Positions 8,268 to 19,863 of a stretch of DNA of 64,000 bases are shown here, piece by piece. The translations under genes were made by a program, and so were the position numbers. The notes beneath the pieces were generated by a model that was not told the origin of the DNA, did no database searches, and saw nothing but the letters and a program-made list of their open reading frames with translations. This DNA comes from Listeria cornellensis FSL F6-0969 (GTDB lineage: Bacteria > Bacillota > Bacilli > Lactobacillales > Listeriaceae): NCBI RefSeq assembly GCF_000525855.1, contig NZ_AODE01000006.1, forward strand, positions 1 through 64,000, in the 5' to 3' direction. The stretch's first letter is position 1. Each line of letters begins with the position of its first letter.

Positions 8268-8613
8268 CTATTCTGGCAAGTCTAATTTCGTATAGAATTC
8301 TTGGCCTAGCGACTCGTCTTGTTCTACCATAGCATTGACGGTATACGCTATGAGTCCTGCGATTTGGGAATAATTATCGTACAAATCCAGCACTTTTTTT
8401 ATTCGCTTTATCGTAAACCTTCATCGCTTCTTTTGCCTCACCATCTTCGTAAAATTTAATTGCGGCAATCGAATCGGTCAATTTATCTAAATTTTCTAGT
8501 TCATGCATAATCGCATTTATTTTGTTGTAAATCTCTGAAATCTCATCCACGCTAATCGATATATCTGCGGCACCGCCACCAGCGCCTGCTCCGTCCATTG
8601 CTACATTAGCCAT
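8268..8613 (-). pseudogene. Small ESX-like T7SS protein, frameshifted
   Basis: From ATG 8613 the frame reads a Gly/Ala-rich start (MANVAMDGAGAGGG) and a helical hairpin-like body, then stops early at 8374. Reading past an A7 run on the coding strand (8394-8400) with one base fewer continues as KVLDLYDNYSQIAGLIAYTVNAM... to TAG at 8268, giving 114 residues, the size of ESX/WXG-like partner proteins. It lies between the DUF5081-like gene (8-base overlap) and the toxin gene, where small chaperone-like or co-secreted ESX proteins are encoded. Its position matches lmo0065 in the L. monocytogenes T7SS locus, by memory. Confidence 0.6.
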
Positions 8614-9322
8614 GTTGCGCCACCTCCTTGTAAGGGAATTCCATTTCGTCGAATACGAGCTTCATCAACCAGTATTGGCTCGCTTGTTGGTATTGCTGCC
8701 TCGCGACATCTAGTGAAATCAGTTTGTCGCCATATAAGAAAAATAGCCAGTTTTGATAGAAGCTTGGTTCGGTCATTTCGGCTGGGTATTTATCTAAATG
8801 GAAAACTTCGAAATTAAAAACTGGTTCGCTTAGTTCTAGCGCCTTGATCTCGTTTTTCTCTTGGTTAGTAAGTTCAGCGGTTAAGAATATTTTCTCGTCG
8901 ACGCCTGGTTCGCGTGCGATTAATGGGAAACCGTCGTATAGCACTTTTAAGGCGTGCGCTTTGGATAGAACGAGTAAGCGGTAGTATTTATTTTTCTCGG
9001 CTTCGATGATGAGGACGACTTCTTCGGTGTTGTCTTCTTGGTATGAGAACATGATATTGTTGCAGCGTACGTATTTCTTGCTTCGGTGGTACGCGGATAG
9101 TTTGTTGATAACGAAGGCGCCACTTTTGGTGACAGCGCCTTCTGGGGTTAGGATTTCTTTTGCGATGAGTTGTTGTTGCGCGTAGGCCATTGGATCGTCG
9201 TCTCGTAAAAGGAACACTTCTTTGCCTGGAAAACCGAATAGGACATTGCCATCTGTTGCCGCTAAAAGGAGATACATTTCTTCGAGGCTAAAATAGTCGT
9301 TAGGATCGAGTTGTTGTGTCAT
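8606..9322 (-). CDS. T7SS-associated protein (DUF5081/EspG-like?)
   Basis: 238 residues, alpha/beta, no signal peptide or membrane helix. Begins MTQQLDPNDYFSLEEMYLLLAATDG and ends with a helix that includes YWLMKLVFDEMEFPYKE. It overlaps the WXG100 gene by 4 bases and the next small gene by 8, so it is tightly co-translated. Its position corresponds to lmo0064 of L. monocytogenes. The layout recalls the DUF5081/EspG-like proteins that bind WXG/LXG partners, but this is inferred from position and size, not from a clear motif. Confidence 0.6.
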   Translation of the reverse strand: MTQQLDPNDYFSLEEMYLLLAATDGNVLFGFPGKEVFLLRDDDPMAYAQQQLIAKEILTPEGAVTKSGAFVINKLSAYHRSKKYVRCNNIMFSYQEDNTEEVVLIIEAEKNKYYRLLVLSKAHALKVLYDGFPLIAREPGVDEKIFLTAELTNQEKNEIKALELSEPVFNFEVFHLDKYPAEMTEPSFYQNWLFFLYGDKLISLDVARQQYQQASQYWLMKLVFDEMEFPYKEVAQHG

Positions 9323-9621
9323 AGATTTTTGACCTCCCGCACTTTGGCTTCGCTGTCAAAAGCTGTGATGTACTTTTCAAGATTTTCTAATGCTTTTGTT
9401 TGTTTTTCCATCGCTTCTTTGACATCTTTATGGTATTGAACGATGATATCTAAGTAGGCTACGAAGGCTTTTTTGGATTTACCTTTCCACGATACACCAT
9501 TAACATAGCTTTTCAGATTTTTGGCTTGGGTATAGGTTGTGCTTAAAGATGTGTCGATTTGATTTGCCAAGGCTTTCGCTTCTCCGACCTTATCTCCGTA
9601 AATCGTTACTTTATCAGCCAT
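9319..9621 (-). CDS. esxB: WXG100-family ESX protein (EsxB-like)
   Basis: 100 residues with the helix-turn-helix layout of WXG100 proteins. The turn motif W-x-G appears as SWKGKSKKAF near residue 45, between two amphipathic helices. Proteins of this family are exported as dimers by the membrane ATPase EssC. It lies two genes after essC, where Listeria encodes lmo0063. The start overlaps nothing upstream (3-base gap) and its stop overlaps the next gene. The symbol follows the Listeria locus order. Confidence 0.75.
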   Translation of the reverse strand: MADKVTIYGDKVGEAKALANQIDTSLSTTYTQAKNLKSYVNGVSWKGKSKKAFVAYLDIIVQYHKDVKEAMEKQTKALENLEKYITAFDSEAKVREVKNL

Positions 9622-9624
9622 TGA

Positions 9625-9966
9625 TTACTCCTCCTTTGCCGCGGCGTCTCTATAATGGATATATCGCTCGTAAGCTTTGTCGCGTGCTGCTGTAAGACTC
9701 GAACGCTTGTCACTGACGTCCTCGATATAGCCTTCTAGTTTTGCCGTTAATTCTTCCCGTTTCGGATCGAAATGCGCGGATGGTATCTTGGAATTATTAA
9801 AATTCGGATGCCCGCTTTTATAGGAGGAAAGCGAACTTCTCGCTTCCCCTATCAGTTTGTCGTGCTCGATAATCGCATCTTTCATCCGATCATGTAGCCG
9901 GTCATAATCATCGCGTTTCTTCTCCAATTCTGTGGACATAATATCTATCCCAAAAATTCTAGCCAC
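9625..9966 (-). CDS. Small coiled-coil T7SS protein (lmo0062-like)
   Basis: 113 residues, nearly all helical and charged, with heptad-like E/K/L spacing and a central SGHPNF turn; no membrane helix. GTG start at 9966 with a strong AAGGAGGAG Shine-Dalgarno just upstream. It follows essC by 12 bases. The form recalls the DUF5082-type partner proteins found in LXG operons, which help fold or target T7SS substrates. Assignment rests on size and position. Confidence 0.6.
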   Translation of the reverse strand: MARIFGIDIMSTELEKKRDDYDRLHDRMKDAIIEHDKLIGEARSSLSSYKSGHPNFNNSKIPSAHFDPKREELTAKLEGYIEDVSDKRSSLTAARDKAYERYIHYRDAAAKEE

Positions 9967-9978
9967 TCCAACTCCTCC

Positions 9979-12900
9979 TTATTTTGCTGGTTTCACAATC
10001 TTGATTTTTTCCGCTATGCCGTTTCGGATGTAATACGCCTCAAATGGAAGTAGGTTCGGTTCTTTGTAGTTCTTGTTGCTGACGTCGATAACGTTTTGGT
10101 CGCCAATTTTGCAAAGGGCAATTCCATTTTTCTGCTTCTTAATCGCGCCGCTAACTTTGTCGTAGCCTCGGCCCAACGTGCTTGTGTTGCCGGCAATGAT
10201 GAAGTAGATACCGAATCGTGGACCGTTTTCAAGCAGGTTGACAAAATCGGTTTCGAGATCGCTGCTGATACCGCTCACGATGGAGTCGAGATCGGCAATC
10301 GCGATAAGAACTGGGCGGGCGTCTTTTAGGAATTCGGCAGTCGTTGTTAGTCCGCTGCTTTCTTTTTGCGCCGCTGCAAAACCGTCTTGACGACTTTCTA
10401 GCAAACCGTGAAGTTCTTTGAAAATCATCGTGATCGTTTCGGTGTCGTTGCCGTACGCGTTGACGTTTGGTTTGTAAGCCGCGAAACGAAGCATTGGGTT
10501 GTCAGTCAGAATAATGTCGATTTGTGGATTGACGATCATGACATCGAGCAGTGTCACCATCGTGGATTCAATCAATTCGACGCGATCGCTCATCACGAGT
10601 GTATTTTGATTTTCTTTGTAGTGTAACGGGATTGGTTCGACATTTTCAAAATCAACAGCAAACGGTAATTGGCCTGCTGCAAGCATGTTTTGCGTCGATT
10701 TCCATGATACAAAATCTTGGAATGGGAGCACTTCTGGAACCATTGGAATCGGAAGTGGGCGCTCGCCTGTCCATGCGTCAGACATTTGTTTGGCTTCTTG
10801 CTGAATCGCGCTGATGATTTGTAGCGTGTCCTCACCTTTGTTTGGAAGCGCTGTTTGGAACACGGCGATATCGTCCTGTTTCACCAAGCCACGACCTGGT
10901 AATTCCTCGCTCGTTAAGTCGGTGCGCCCGATGATGCTTCTCGCGTCGGATGCCTCGATTAGGTAAAGCGGGATTTGCGTTTTAATATTCGAAAGTAACG
11001 GCGTACGCATCGCATTTTGTTGCCCAGCACTGATGACGAGATTGATCCCGACACCGGCACCTTCACGCGCAATTTGCGTCATAATCTTCTCGAATCCTTC
11101 TTGGAACGGCGATTCTTTGACTGGATCGAAATTATCAATAATAATCACGACATTCGGTAAAATTTCTCCGCTCGCTTTTTCGTACATGTCGAGATTCGCG
11201 ACGCCGAACTGGCTTAGTTTGCGTTTACGATCCTTCAACTCACGGTCAAAACGACGAACGAATTTGCTGACTTTTTCTTCTTCGTCAAGCATAATCGTGT
11301 CGGCAACGTGCGGTAATTCGCGCAACGGCAAAAGACCATTGGTTCCGAAATCGAGCAGATAAATATGCAGATGTTCTGGATTATGTGCGCGTGCCAAGTC
11401 CATCACAACAGTTTGCAGGAAGGTTGATTTCCCGTAACCAGGACTTGAGTAAACCGCAATGTGACCGTCTTTTGAAAGGTTTACTTCGACGGCACGCTGA
11501 TCTTGCATTTCTGGAATATCCATGAAACCAATAATCGGCGCGAGTTCCGATTTCTCTTTTTGCCATGCATCTTTGTAATCGATTGGATGCAGTTCTGGTA
11601 AGAAAATCATATCTTCCAAAGGCGGCAACCACGGACGCGGCAACATCGCAATGTTCGCTTCCTCGGTATAATCGTGAATATAATCAATCACCGCATCGAG
11701 CTCTGACGGCACTTTCGAAATATCCTCTTTATCGCCCAGACCACTTAAATCTTCCGTCAAAATTTCATACTGCCCGAGATCGTTAATCGCGTAAATCGTC
11801 GTGTCCACTTGCTCCTGATCGTCTTTATCCGGCACGTAATCTGCACCACTCCAAGCACTTTGGAACAATTCGTAAATCTCGTTATTCCCGACTTGCAAAT
11901 ACGAACGACCGGGTAGCGTGATTTCCGCTGCGTCTGGTGTTTTCAAAATTTCATTGGAATCCGACGCGTTTTGTACTTTCAGCGCCAGTTTGAATTTCGA
12001 GTTGGACCAGATTTGATCATCCACGACGCCGCTTGGTTTTTGTGTTGCCAAAATTAAATGGATACCGAGCGAACGCCCGATACGCGCGGTGGAAACAAGT
12101 TCTTTCATGAATTCCGGTTGCTCACTTTTTAGCTCGGCGAACTCATCGGAAATCAGGAATAAATGCGGCATCGCTTCTGATGCTTCGCCTAATTTGTATA
12201 ATTTTTGATATTGGTTAATATGGTTGACATCGTGCTCGCCGAATAGACGTTGACGTTTTTGCAATTCGGCTTTGATCGAAGCTAGTGCACGCATACTTTG
12301 CGCGCCGTCCAAGTTCGTGATCGTACCGAGCAAATGTGGCAAGTTTCGGAATAGATTCGCCATTCCGCCGCCCTTGTAATCGATCAGCAGGAACGCGACT
12401 TCATACGGGTGGAAATTCACGGCAAGCGAGATAATATACGATTGAATAATCTCCGACTTACCAGAACCCGTCGTACCAGCGACCAAACCATGCGGGCCGT
12501 GCGCTTTTTCATGCAAATTCAGGTTGACAATATCGTCTTTCCCACGCAAACCAAGCGGAACCGCCAAACTCTTATACGTCTCATTTTTCTCCCAACGCGC
12601 GCTAATGCCAAGCTCTTCCACGCGATCAACACCGTACATCTCCAAAAATGTCACCGATTCTGGAATCGAATTTTTCAAGTTCTGCAAGTGATTAAGCGGC
12701 GCCAATGCACGACTCACACTCTCTTTATCAAAATCGGCAGGGAAATGATCCAGCGTAAAGCCACGATTCACAAGCTCGCCTTGCTCCAGCAAAACATTCC
12801 CATTTTTCGCATCCCGAATATCGATAACCGTTTTCACATGCTCCGGCAAACTCTGCATCACGTCCTGCACGAACACAAGCGAAACCCCCGTACTCACTCG

Positions 12901-14495
12901 GATCCTCATTGAAAAACTCCATCACCGTGTGATCCATCATCAGTTTTTCGTCCGTCACAAGCACCACATAATGCGGCGAAAAGTACATCTGCTCCGACTT
13001 GTTGCCCTTTTCCTCCAAAGCCATCTTGCGCTCCTTCAAAATTTGGTACAACGAGTTCAAAACCTGGTCCCGCGAACGCTCATGATACACAAAGCCACGC
13101 ACATTAATATCGCGCAAGCTCGCGTGTGGCAACCAACGCATCCAGTCCCACTGTTCCTTTTCCTCTTCTGGGAATACCGTAATAAACTGCAAATCATAGT
13201 AGCTGTGGAATAACGCCGTCTGCATCACCATCAACTGCAACTGCTCCAATACAAGCTCGCGGTGGCCAATATAACCAACCGGCCCGTTCATCAAATCCGT
13301 CCCCATCGGCACATCTTTCACCGAATAATACTGCGACTTCAAATCCTTCGCACTCTCGATCAGCTCATCCTTGTCCTGCGTGAACTCCTCCTCTTGGAAT
13401 TCCACATTAAAAGACGTATTCTCCTCCCCAGTACCAACCCGATACTGCAAAAAGTCATGGTGAAACATCGTCTTCTCATAAATTCGTGAATCAACAGAAA
13501 GCGCCATATCGCGGATCTCCGTCACCGTTGGAAAATGATAATGTAGCGAATGCGCCTGTTCCTCCGCCGCAGCGTGAAGTTCCGACGTCTTGTCCTTCAA
13601 ATAACGACGATAACTCGCGTCACGTTCCTTCATGTCCACTTTATATTTTTTGCGATTTTTCACATACGTAATCACCGAGAAAATCACCGTCGCGCCCGTC
13701 ATCCCAAGCGTCATCAACACAAAAATCGGATTCGGACGTAAAAACATCATCACAATCGACATGGCAATCATAATCAGTGGCGGAATCAGAATTTTCATCA
13801 ATTCCTCGCTCGGTTTCGAAGGCTTGCCCGGCGGTTTTGCGATCGTCAAACCGCTTTCCGGCGCACGATAAATAATCCGTGGTGACCGGTGATAATCCGG
13901 ATAATCCGCACTAAAAGCATTGTCCGGCGCCACCAACTGCGCAAGCGTTGCATGAACCCGACCATCTCCCGCGATAATCTCAATGTCTTCCTTCCCAACA
14001 CGAACCGTCACGCCATCAAAGTACAGCTGATCCCCGGCCGCTAGCAGACATTCCGACTCCACACGATAATAGTTATGGTAAACAATGCCACCGTATACGT
14101 TCAATTTAAACGTCGCGCCAAGCTCCTCACGAATAAACAATAAATCCGCTGTCGTGCCCGCAATCACAACATCATTAAAATCCTTTTCACCAAACGTAAT
14201 CGAATATTTCGTCGTCGTATCAAAAACCTGCGCAGCCAAATCCTCCGTCAAATAAAACTGGATTTTCTCCCCGTCAGACGTCTCCAAATTCAAGCGCTCA
14301 TTCAATTCCAGCGGCAAATCTCCCAAGAACCATTGTCCAGCATCCTCATTCCACGCCACTTGCAACGAATCCGCCAAATGCTCGTAGGTCACCGTATGAT
14401 TCAAATCCCCGCCAATCGTTACCTCTTTTTTTCGGGTCTAGCTGGCATTTATGTAGCTGATTGCCATAACTAATCGTCAGTAGCTGCTTCTCCAT
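9979..14495 (-). pseudogene. essC: EssC, T7SS membrane ATPase, two frameshifts
   Basis: The FtsK/SpoIIIE-type motor of the ESX secretion channel, about 1504 residues once two frameshifts are repaired. ATG 14495 starts MEKQLLTISYGN, an FHA-like domain. A coding-strand A7 run (14426-14432) and a G5 run (12885-12889) each carry one base too many; with A6 and G4 the frames join as PKKEVTIGGDLNH and EDPSEYGVSLVF. Two adjacent membrane helices lie near residues 225-270. Walker A of ATPase 1 is GTTGSGKS (about 675) with LLIDYKGGG as Walker B; ATPase 2 has SSPGYGKS (about 1015); the third is degenerate. Start is one base after the essB stop. The full-length gene is probably intact in the cell. Confidence 0.88.
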
Positions 14496-14496
14496 C

Positions 14497-15709
14497 CTAT
14501 TCTACCTCCGATGTTGCTTGCGCTTTGTCTTGTTCTTTTTGGTCGGCTTCCTCTTTCGCCATCTCTTCTTTTAACTTCGCTTCGTTCTCTTTTACCTTCT
14601 TGATTTTGTCGTTGAGCGCTTCTTGTTTCTCATTTCGCGTAGAAGCCTTCATTTCCGTATTCGCATCCAACTGCTCAATCTGTCTCGCTAAATTGTAAAC
14701 CTGCAAATCATTATCTTTCATCGTTAGCGCGATATCATTTGCCTTCGTAAGTTCCGCCTGTCCATCATAAATCCAGTACAATAAATACTCTTCCGGTGAT
14801 TTCAGCGTTGTTTTTTGTAACACCGTCTTCTTCTGAACATCGCTCAGTTTCGCGCTTTCCACATACGATTTCGCCAATTCAAATTTGCTCGCTTGTGGTA
14901 ACTTCTCTGGATCCACATCACGCAACGTCTCCGTCACTTTTCCATAATCATCCGCAATAAACGCCTCATTCGCGCTCAGCAATGTCTCTTGAAATGGCAC
15001 TTTCACAAAGGCAAAGTAAGCAACCGGAACCGCCAAAACAAGCGTCGCAATAATAAATCCAATCGTAAGCCCTTTAAACAAACGATAATTCTTCCGTTGT
15101 ACCAGCGTCATTTTCCGATTCACAGCCGCGGTTTCCTTCGTATAACTCTCCGCTAAAATCTCCTCAATCGCCGCTAAATCCTTCGCCTCAATAATACTCC
15201 GATCAAAACTCGTCCCCTTCGCATTATCAAGCGATCCCGAAATCAACTCATCAAACGCGTACTTTTTCGAAAACAGCGCCACAATCAAACATTTATACTG
15301 CTTCAAAAACTTCTCGTCCGTCATCGTATACGGCGGCAACACATCACGAATCCCACGATACACTAAAAACGGCATTTGATTCACATCAAAAACCATATTT
15401 CCTGGATGTAAGAAGAACGTGAATCGAGTCTTCAACAACTCTGAAAAACGCGCTACATTACCAATCGCTCGTAACTTCTCATTCCGATCAAGCCCATAAA
15501 GCTCATCCCATGTTGTTTTTCCAGCTGTATCGAATTGGAACGACAACGCATCGCCCTTATCCTCAAAAGAAGCCGGTACAAAAAAACGTCGAATTCTCCT
15601 TCAACAAAGCCAATTGACGAATATCTTTCACCTTCGTTTGTGACTTCGAAAAATCAACCTGCCAAGTCGTCCCATCCACCTGAAAATTATATTCCATCGC
15701 ATCTACCAT
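14497..15709 (-). pseudogene. essB: EssB, T7SS pseudokinase-fold protein, frameshifted
   Basis: Membrane component of the T7SS, about 403 residues after repair. ATG 15709 begins MVDAMEYNFQVDGTTW; the frame breaks at a coding-strand T7 run (15580-15586). With T6 it reads STFFVPASFEDKGDALSFQF and continues to 14497. The N-terminal half is the inactive kinase-like domain; one membrane helix lies near FIIATLVLAVPVAYFAFV; the C-terminal part is extracytoplasmic and ends in a Lys/Glu coiled coil. An upstream in-frame ATG at 15727 with GGGAG nearby is an alternative start. Sits between esaB and essC as in other Firmicutes. Confidence 0.88.
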
Positions 15710-15745
15710 TATTTTTCTCGTTATCATATGTCTCAAATCTCCCTT

Positions 15746-15997
15746 TTATAAAATTTCAATGATGTCCCCGTCTGTAATTTGAAAATCCGTCAACTTATCA
15801 TCATCTGTCAACAATAATTCCTTATTCGCTACCTTAATCGCGCAATGCGACATGTTCGGCTGCGACAATTTCAACGTCTCTACCAAATTCAGTAGCAACG
15901 CCTTGACCGGCTGGTGCTTCGGGATTCGCAAATCGTGAATCCGCCCACCCCACTTCGTAAAATTGATCGTCACATTAATATGCGTATCTTGTGCCAT
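15746..15997 (-). CDS. esaB: EsaB, ubiquitin-like T7SS protein
   Basis: 83 residues (MAQDTHINVTINFTKWGG...) with the beta-grasp ubiquitin-like pattern: two N-terminal strands, a helix (PVKALLLNLVETL), and a final DGDIIEIL strand. EsaB (YukD) is a small cytoplasmic protein needed for ESX secretion. I chose the ATG at 15997 because AGGGAGAT lies 6-10 bases before it; an upstream in-frame ATG (16036) lies inside the region coding for the end of essA. Core T7SS operon. Confidence 0.85.
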   Translation of the reverse strand: MAQDTHINVTINFTKWGGRIHDLRIPKHQPVKALLLNLVETLKLSQPNMSHCAIKVANKELLLTDDDKLTDFQITDGDIIEIL

Positions 15998-16013
15998 CTC
16001 TATCTCCCTCTCC

Positions 16014-16520
16014 TTATTCCCATACTTTCCGAACAACCATATAAAGCAACGCGCCTACAGCCAAAACAATACCCGATAGAACCCACCAAATCGTCTTATT
16101 CGTTTTTTCTGGCACATCTTGACCTACTGCCGTCGCTTCATTTTGCCCCGCTACTTCCTCTGCCTCAGAAAACAAAGAAGCTTTCATCACTTGCACGGAA
16201 TTGTCTTTTTGTGACTCCCCAGTGAACAGAGCGGCTTTCACATCATCCATTTGTTTCTTTTCTTGCGCCTTTATCTCCGCAGCATTTTTCTCAGCTTCAG
16301 GCGTGAATAACGTGATTCCCATTTTTTCAAGCTCCGTTTGCTCCGTATCCATATCCGTGTTCTTCTCGTCAATCGTTTTTGTCGCCCGGTCCAACTGCAT
16401 TTCCATTTTCCCATTATCGCCAAGGTACGAATCTTCACTATTCGCCGCAAAGACACTTACAGGAATAACAAGAATTGCCCCCATCAGAATCGCAGAAATC
16501 ATACTTTTTTTATGCTTCAT
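16014..16520 (-). CDS. essA: EssA, T7SS membrane protein
   Basis: 168 residues. N-terminal hydrophobic segment (MISAILMGAILVIPVSVFAA) like a signal anchor, a charged middle with helical repeats, two similar motifs (ITLFTPE, AALFTGE, ASLFSEA), and a C-terminal membrane helix (WWVLSGIVLAVGALLYMVV). This is the EssA layout, a core membrane part of the ESX channel. The start overlaps the end of esaA by 11 bases, so translation is coupled. Confidence 0.82.
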   Translation of the reverse strand: MKHKKSMISAILMGAILVIPVSVFAANSEDSYLGDNGKMEMQLDRATKTIDEKNTDMDTEQTELEKMGITLFTPEAEKNAAEIKAQEKKQMDDVKAALFTGESQKDNSVQVMKASLFSEAEEVAGQNEATAVGQDVPEKTNKTIWWVLSGIVLAVGALLYMVVRKVWE

Positions 16521-19500
16521 CGTCGTTTCCTCCTGCCTGTTTACTCCGATGCCAAACGAATAAATTCACGATTATACCAACTACCGCGGCGCCAATCAGA
16601 CTATACATCAGAACAAGCCAATCATCTGTGCGACTCATAAACCCATTCAATAAGTTCTCCACATATTGCAGTGGCGATAACGAACGAATCGTAGCTAACA
16701 TCGAATCTTGGTCAATTTTAAGCCCAACTGCCTCCGTTAAGAATAAATAAAGCGCTAAAATAACGAGTAGCAAGAACATACCAATCATTCGTAATTGTCG
16801 TAACAAGTAAGTAGAAATCGTTACAAAAACAAATACAATCAAAATAATAACGCCCATCCAAGATACGAAAATAACGCCTTTCATTTCCAAGAAGTAAGCA
16901 GAAATAGCACCAATAATCGCGCCCTCAATCAAGGCAATTCCAACCGTCATGAGCGTAATCGGTGTATTTTCGTACACCAACGCCATTTCTTCGGCAAACT
17001 CATCCTCTTGCTTACGTTTACGCTCCTGTGCCGCAATCACATAACCCGTGAATAAAGCAACAATAAAGCAAACTAAAACAATCAAGTACGGTGTAAACGT
17101 ATCTCCCGCCGCAATCGTTTCCCCTTTTACTTTCTCGACCGGGTTACTCAGAAAACTATATAAATTTTCATTTTGGCGATCACCGACACGACTATTTTTC
17201 ATCATATCCGCAAAATTAGAAGCAAACTCCTGATCCGTCCCTAACTTATTCGCCATATTCGCCGATAATTTTTGCGCTTGTGTTACAATTCCTAACCCAC
17301 TGTTTTGGATGTTCTTCGCTTGTTTATCAATAGCATCAAATGTTTTGTATACATTATCCGCCGAATTAAGATTCGTTTTTGAAGAATCCGCCAATGACTT
17401 ACTTTGCGATAGTAACGCGCCAAATTCGCTTCCCAAAGATAAAGTAGCGGACTTTTCATCGCCACCATTCGTCACAACGATGCCGCCTTTTTCAAGCAAC
17501 TCTAGGCTAGCTTTACGCCATGCTTCTACATTCGCAAGCGTTTGGGCAACACTCGTATTCATAGTCGCTGCCTGTGTCGTTGTTTCTGTTAAACGTTCCG
17601 ATAACACATTCGCATTTTCTTTCGTTATTGCCGTCCGCGTCTGTGATTCATCCACTTGCTGCTGGAAAATTTCTAAATCCCGATGGATAAAATTCGTGAC
17701 ATTATCTGTAATCAGCGTTACCATACTTGCAATTCGATTTTCAATATTGAATTGATAGTAGTAGGAATTCTTCTTGTCCGCTGCATACTCCGTCAGTGAT
17801 TTCCCGCCTAAATCTAACGACGTAACATGAGCATCAATACCGTAATACGTCTTAAATAGTTCAGATAATTTATAATACGGTTTTACATAATCCGCCACAT
17901 TATCCGCTAACATTGTTGTCTCTTTATCAATAGCCCCGATCGTATCGTGTACCTCTTTTATCGCATCATCTCGCTCTTGCGTCGTAATAATGTACTGCGG
18001 CCCTAATTCGATGTTCACATTTTTATCTTCTACTGGATTAGTAACTGGTGGATCAGGCGGATTGTTTGGATCCACAGGTTCTTCCACTTCCAACCTAGTC
18101 TCGATATTGGTCATGTCAACCTTAATCGGAGCAAATAAATCAAATCCCGTACCTTCTGTATTTGTAAGCACCTCTTCTTTAATATACAAATCGATGGATA
18201 CATTCAACTCCAAGGTTGTAACACCCGATCCATCAGGGTCCGTCACACTCGGATCGATATCAATCGTCCACTCCTGTTTTGCCTCATCGTAGTTAGTCGT
18301 ACTGTATACATAACTGCCATCTTCTTTCGTAAGCTTAACAGAATAAACCGCTTCACTACTAGGCACCGCAAAACCCTCTGGCTGTTTAAAAATTATTTTT
18401 TGTGTACTATCTTTGACTCCTGACTTTTCAATCTGGAAATCTTGATTAAAGTTATAAATATAGTAATTTCCATCATCCAGATTACGCGTCCTAAGCCCGT
18501 CAATCTTCTCTTGTTTCAATTTATCAATCGCATTTTCGACCACTTCATATTTTGGAAATCCTTTTTTCTTATCTCGCAGTCCGTCAGACCAATCACCTGA
18601 ATTCGAACTCATGTACCTTCCAGCAATCTCAATGACATTACGCAGCTCATTGAAAACCGCTCTATCCACCGCGCTAGCATCGTCTTTCAACAAATAAGCA
18701 TCGTAATTCGGAATTTCTATCATTAATCTTTGAATTTCCTCATTGAAGCGATTATTCAACGTCTTATCCGTCAAATCATCCAGCGTAATATTCCGATTCC
18801 CCTCATCCGAAATATACCTAAGTAAATCCCCCTCCACACTTCCACGCAAGCTCTCACCCATTTTTGTCGTAACCTCTGTGTTTATCATGGCAACCTGCTC
18901 GTTCACTGCATCTAGATATGTCTGTACACTATCTACCTGAGTCGATAATGTCCGTTCCTCTTCCATTTTCTGAAATTGTTTGAAAATCGCATCATTAGAA
19001 CTTTTCAGATTAGAAAGTTGTTCTGACACATCTGCCGTTGCCATCGCTGTATCGTTTCCTGACATCTGCTCCGCAAACGACTTTGAAACAAGCGCATTCG
19101 TTTCTTGACTTTTCGCCAATTTTTCTAAAGACTGAAAATAGGTCTCATTCGTTTTCGTTCCTTCCGCGAGTCCCGTTCCAAATCCTTTTAAAATATCCTG
19201 CAATCCTTTAAAACTATCTTTCGACATAACCGTGTAATCCTGCACCGTTTTGAATTGTTGCGTATAGTTAGATAATGGCGAATTAACGTGCGCATCATAT
19301 ATCGAACCATACGTTTCTTCCTTGTCGACCAATTTCGCTATACTATCCTGCGCTCCATGAAGGTTAGTAAGAATACTAGCAAAATAAACATCAATAATCT
19401 GGCTATTAAAGTCTTCTAGTACAGCCGCTGCCGCTCGTTCCGCTTCTGCTGCTACATCTTTATTTCCAGTCTCACTAATTCGATAAGAAATCTTCACCTT

Positions 19501-19863
19501 CTCGGGCTTTTCCAACGTCATCGACATCGCCGCTTTTGAAAAATCTTGTGGGATAAAGATAATCATATCGTACACCCGATTTTTCAAACCATTTTCAGCA
19601 AATCCACGAGAAGTAGTCGCCCATTTATGATCCGTCTGTTTCAAAACCTTCGCTGTAAATTTATCACCAAAATCAATTTTCTCGCCGTCATCCGTCCTAA
19701 CTCCGATGTCTTCATTGACAAGCGCAATGGACATTTTTTTTTTCGTTTGCATACCATTTTCTTTCTTAGCCGCATTTTGTTCCAACGCCAAGTACGACGT
19801 CCCAGCCGAAAGAAGCAAAGCCAGCACTAAAAAAGCCAACACACTCCACTTTATTTTTTTCAC
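16510..19863 (-). CDS. esaA: EsaA, large T7SS membrane protein (YueB-like)
   Basis: About 1117 residues. One N-terminal membrane helix (VLAFLVLALLLSAGTSYLAL), a very large extracellular region with coiled coils, a proline-rich linker (VDPNNPPDPPVTNPV) and five or six C-terminal membrane helices from about residue 945. This is the EsaA/YueB layout (ABC-2-like ends); in B. subtilis YueB is the SPP1 phage receptor. I start it at GTG 19863, which has GGGAG 9 bases upstream; the longer frame opens at TTG 19908 without a good site. A hairpin lies between esxA and this gene. The frame is unbroken. Confidence 0.88.
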   Translation of the reverse strand: MKKIKWSVLAFLVLALLLSAGTSYLALEQNAAKKENGMQTKKKMSIALVNEDIGVRTDDGEKIDFGDKFTAKVLKQTDHKWATTSRGFAENGLKNRVYDMIIFIPQDFSKAAMSMTLEKPEKVKISYRISETGNKDVAAEAERAAAAVLEDFNSQIIDVYFASILTNLHGAQDSIAKLVDKEETYGSIYDAHVNSPLSNYTQQFKTVQDYTVMSKDSFKGLQDILKGFGTGLAEGTKTNETYFQSLEKLAKSQETNALVSKSFAEQMSGNDTAMATADVSEQLSNLKSSNDAIFKQFQKMEEERTLSTQVDSVQTYLDAVNEQVAMINTEVTTKMGESLRGSVEGDLLRYISDEGNRNITLDDLTDKTLNNRFNEEIQRLMIEIPNYDAYLLKDDASAVDRAVFNELRNVIEIAGRYMSSNSGDWSDGLRDKKKGFPKYEVVENAIDKLKQEKIDGLRTRNLDDGNYYIYNFNQDFQIEKSGVKDSTQKIIFKQPEGFAVPSSEAVYSVKLTKEDGSYVYSTTNYDEAKQEWTIDIDPSVTDPDGSGVTTLELNVSIDLYIKEEVLTNTEGTGFDLFAPIKVDMTNIETRLEVEEPVDPNNPPDPPVTNPVEDKNVNIELGPQYIITTQERDDAIKEVHDTIGAIDKETTMLADNVADYVKPYYKLSELFKTYYGIDAHVTSLDLGGKSLTEYAADKKNSYYYQFNIENRIASMVTLITDNVTNFIHRDLEIFQQQVDESQTRTAITKENANVLSERLTETTTQAATMNTSVAQTLANVEAWRKASLELLEKGGIVVTNGGDEKSATLSLGSEFGALLSQSKSLADSSKTNLNSADNVYKTFDAIDKQAKNIQNSGLGIVTQAQKLSANMANKLGTDQEFASNFADMMKNSRVGDRQNENLYSFLSNPVEKVKGETIAAGDTFTPYLIVLVCFIVALFTGYVIAAQERKRKQEDEFAEEMALVYENTPITLMTVGIALIEGAIIGAISAYFLEMKGVIFVSWMGVIILIVFVFVTISTYLLRQLRMIGMFLLLVILALYLFLTEAVGLKIDQDSMLATIRSLSPLQYVENLLNGFMSRTDDWLVLMYSLIGAAVVGIIVNLFVWHRSKQAGGNDDEA

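Noticed and set aside
10014-10244. Frames on both strands inside essC (also around 12409-13871)
   Set aside because: They are shadows of the essC reading frame with biased composition and no ribosome binding sites.
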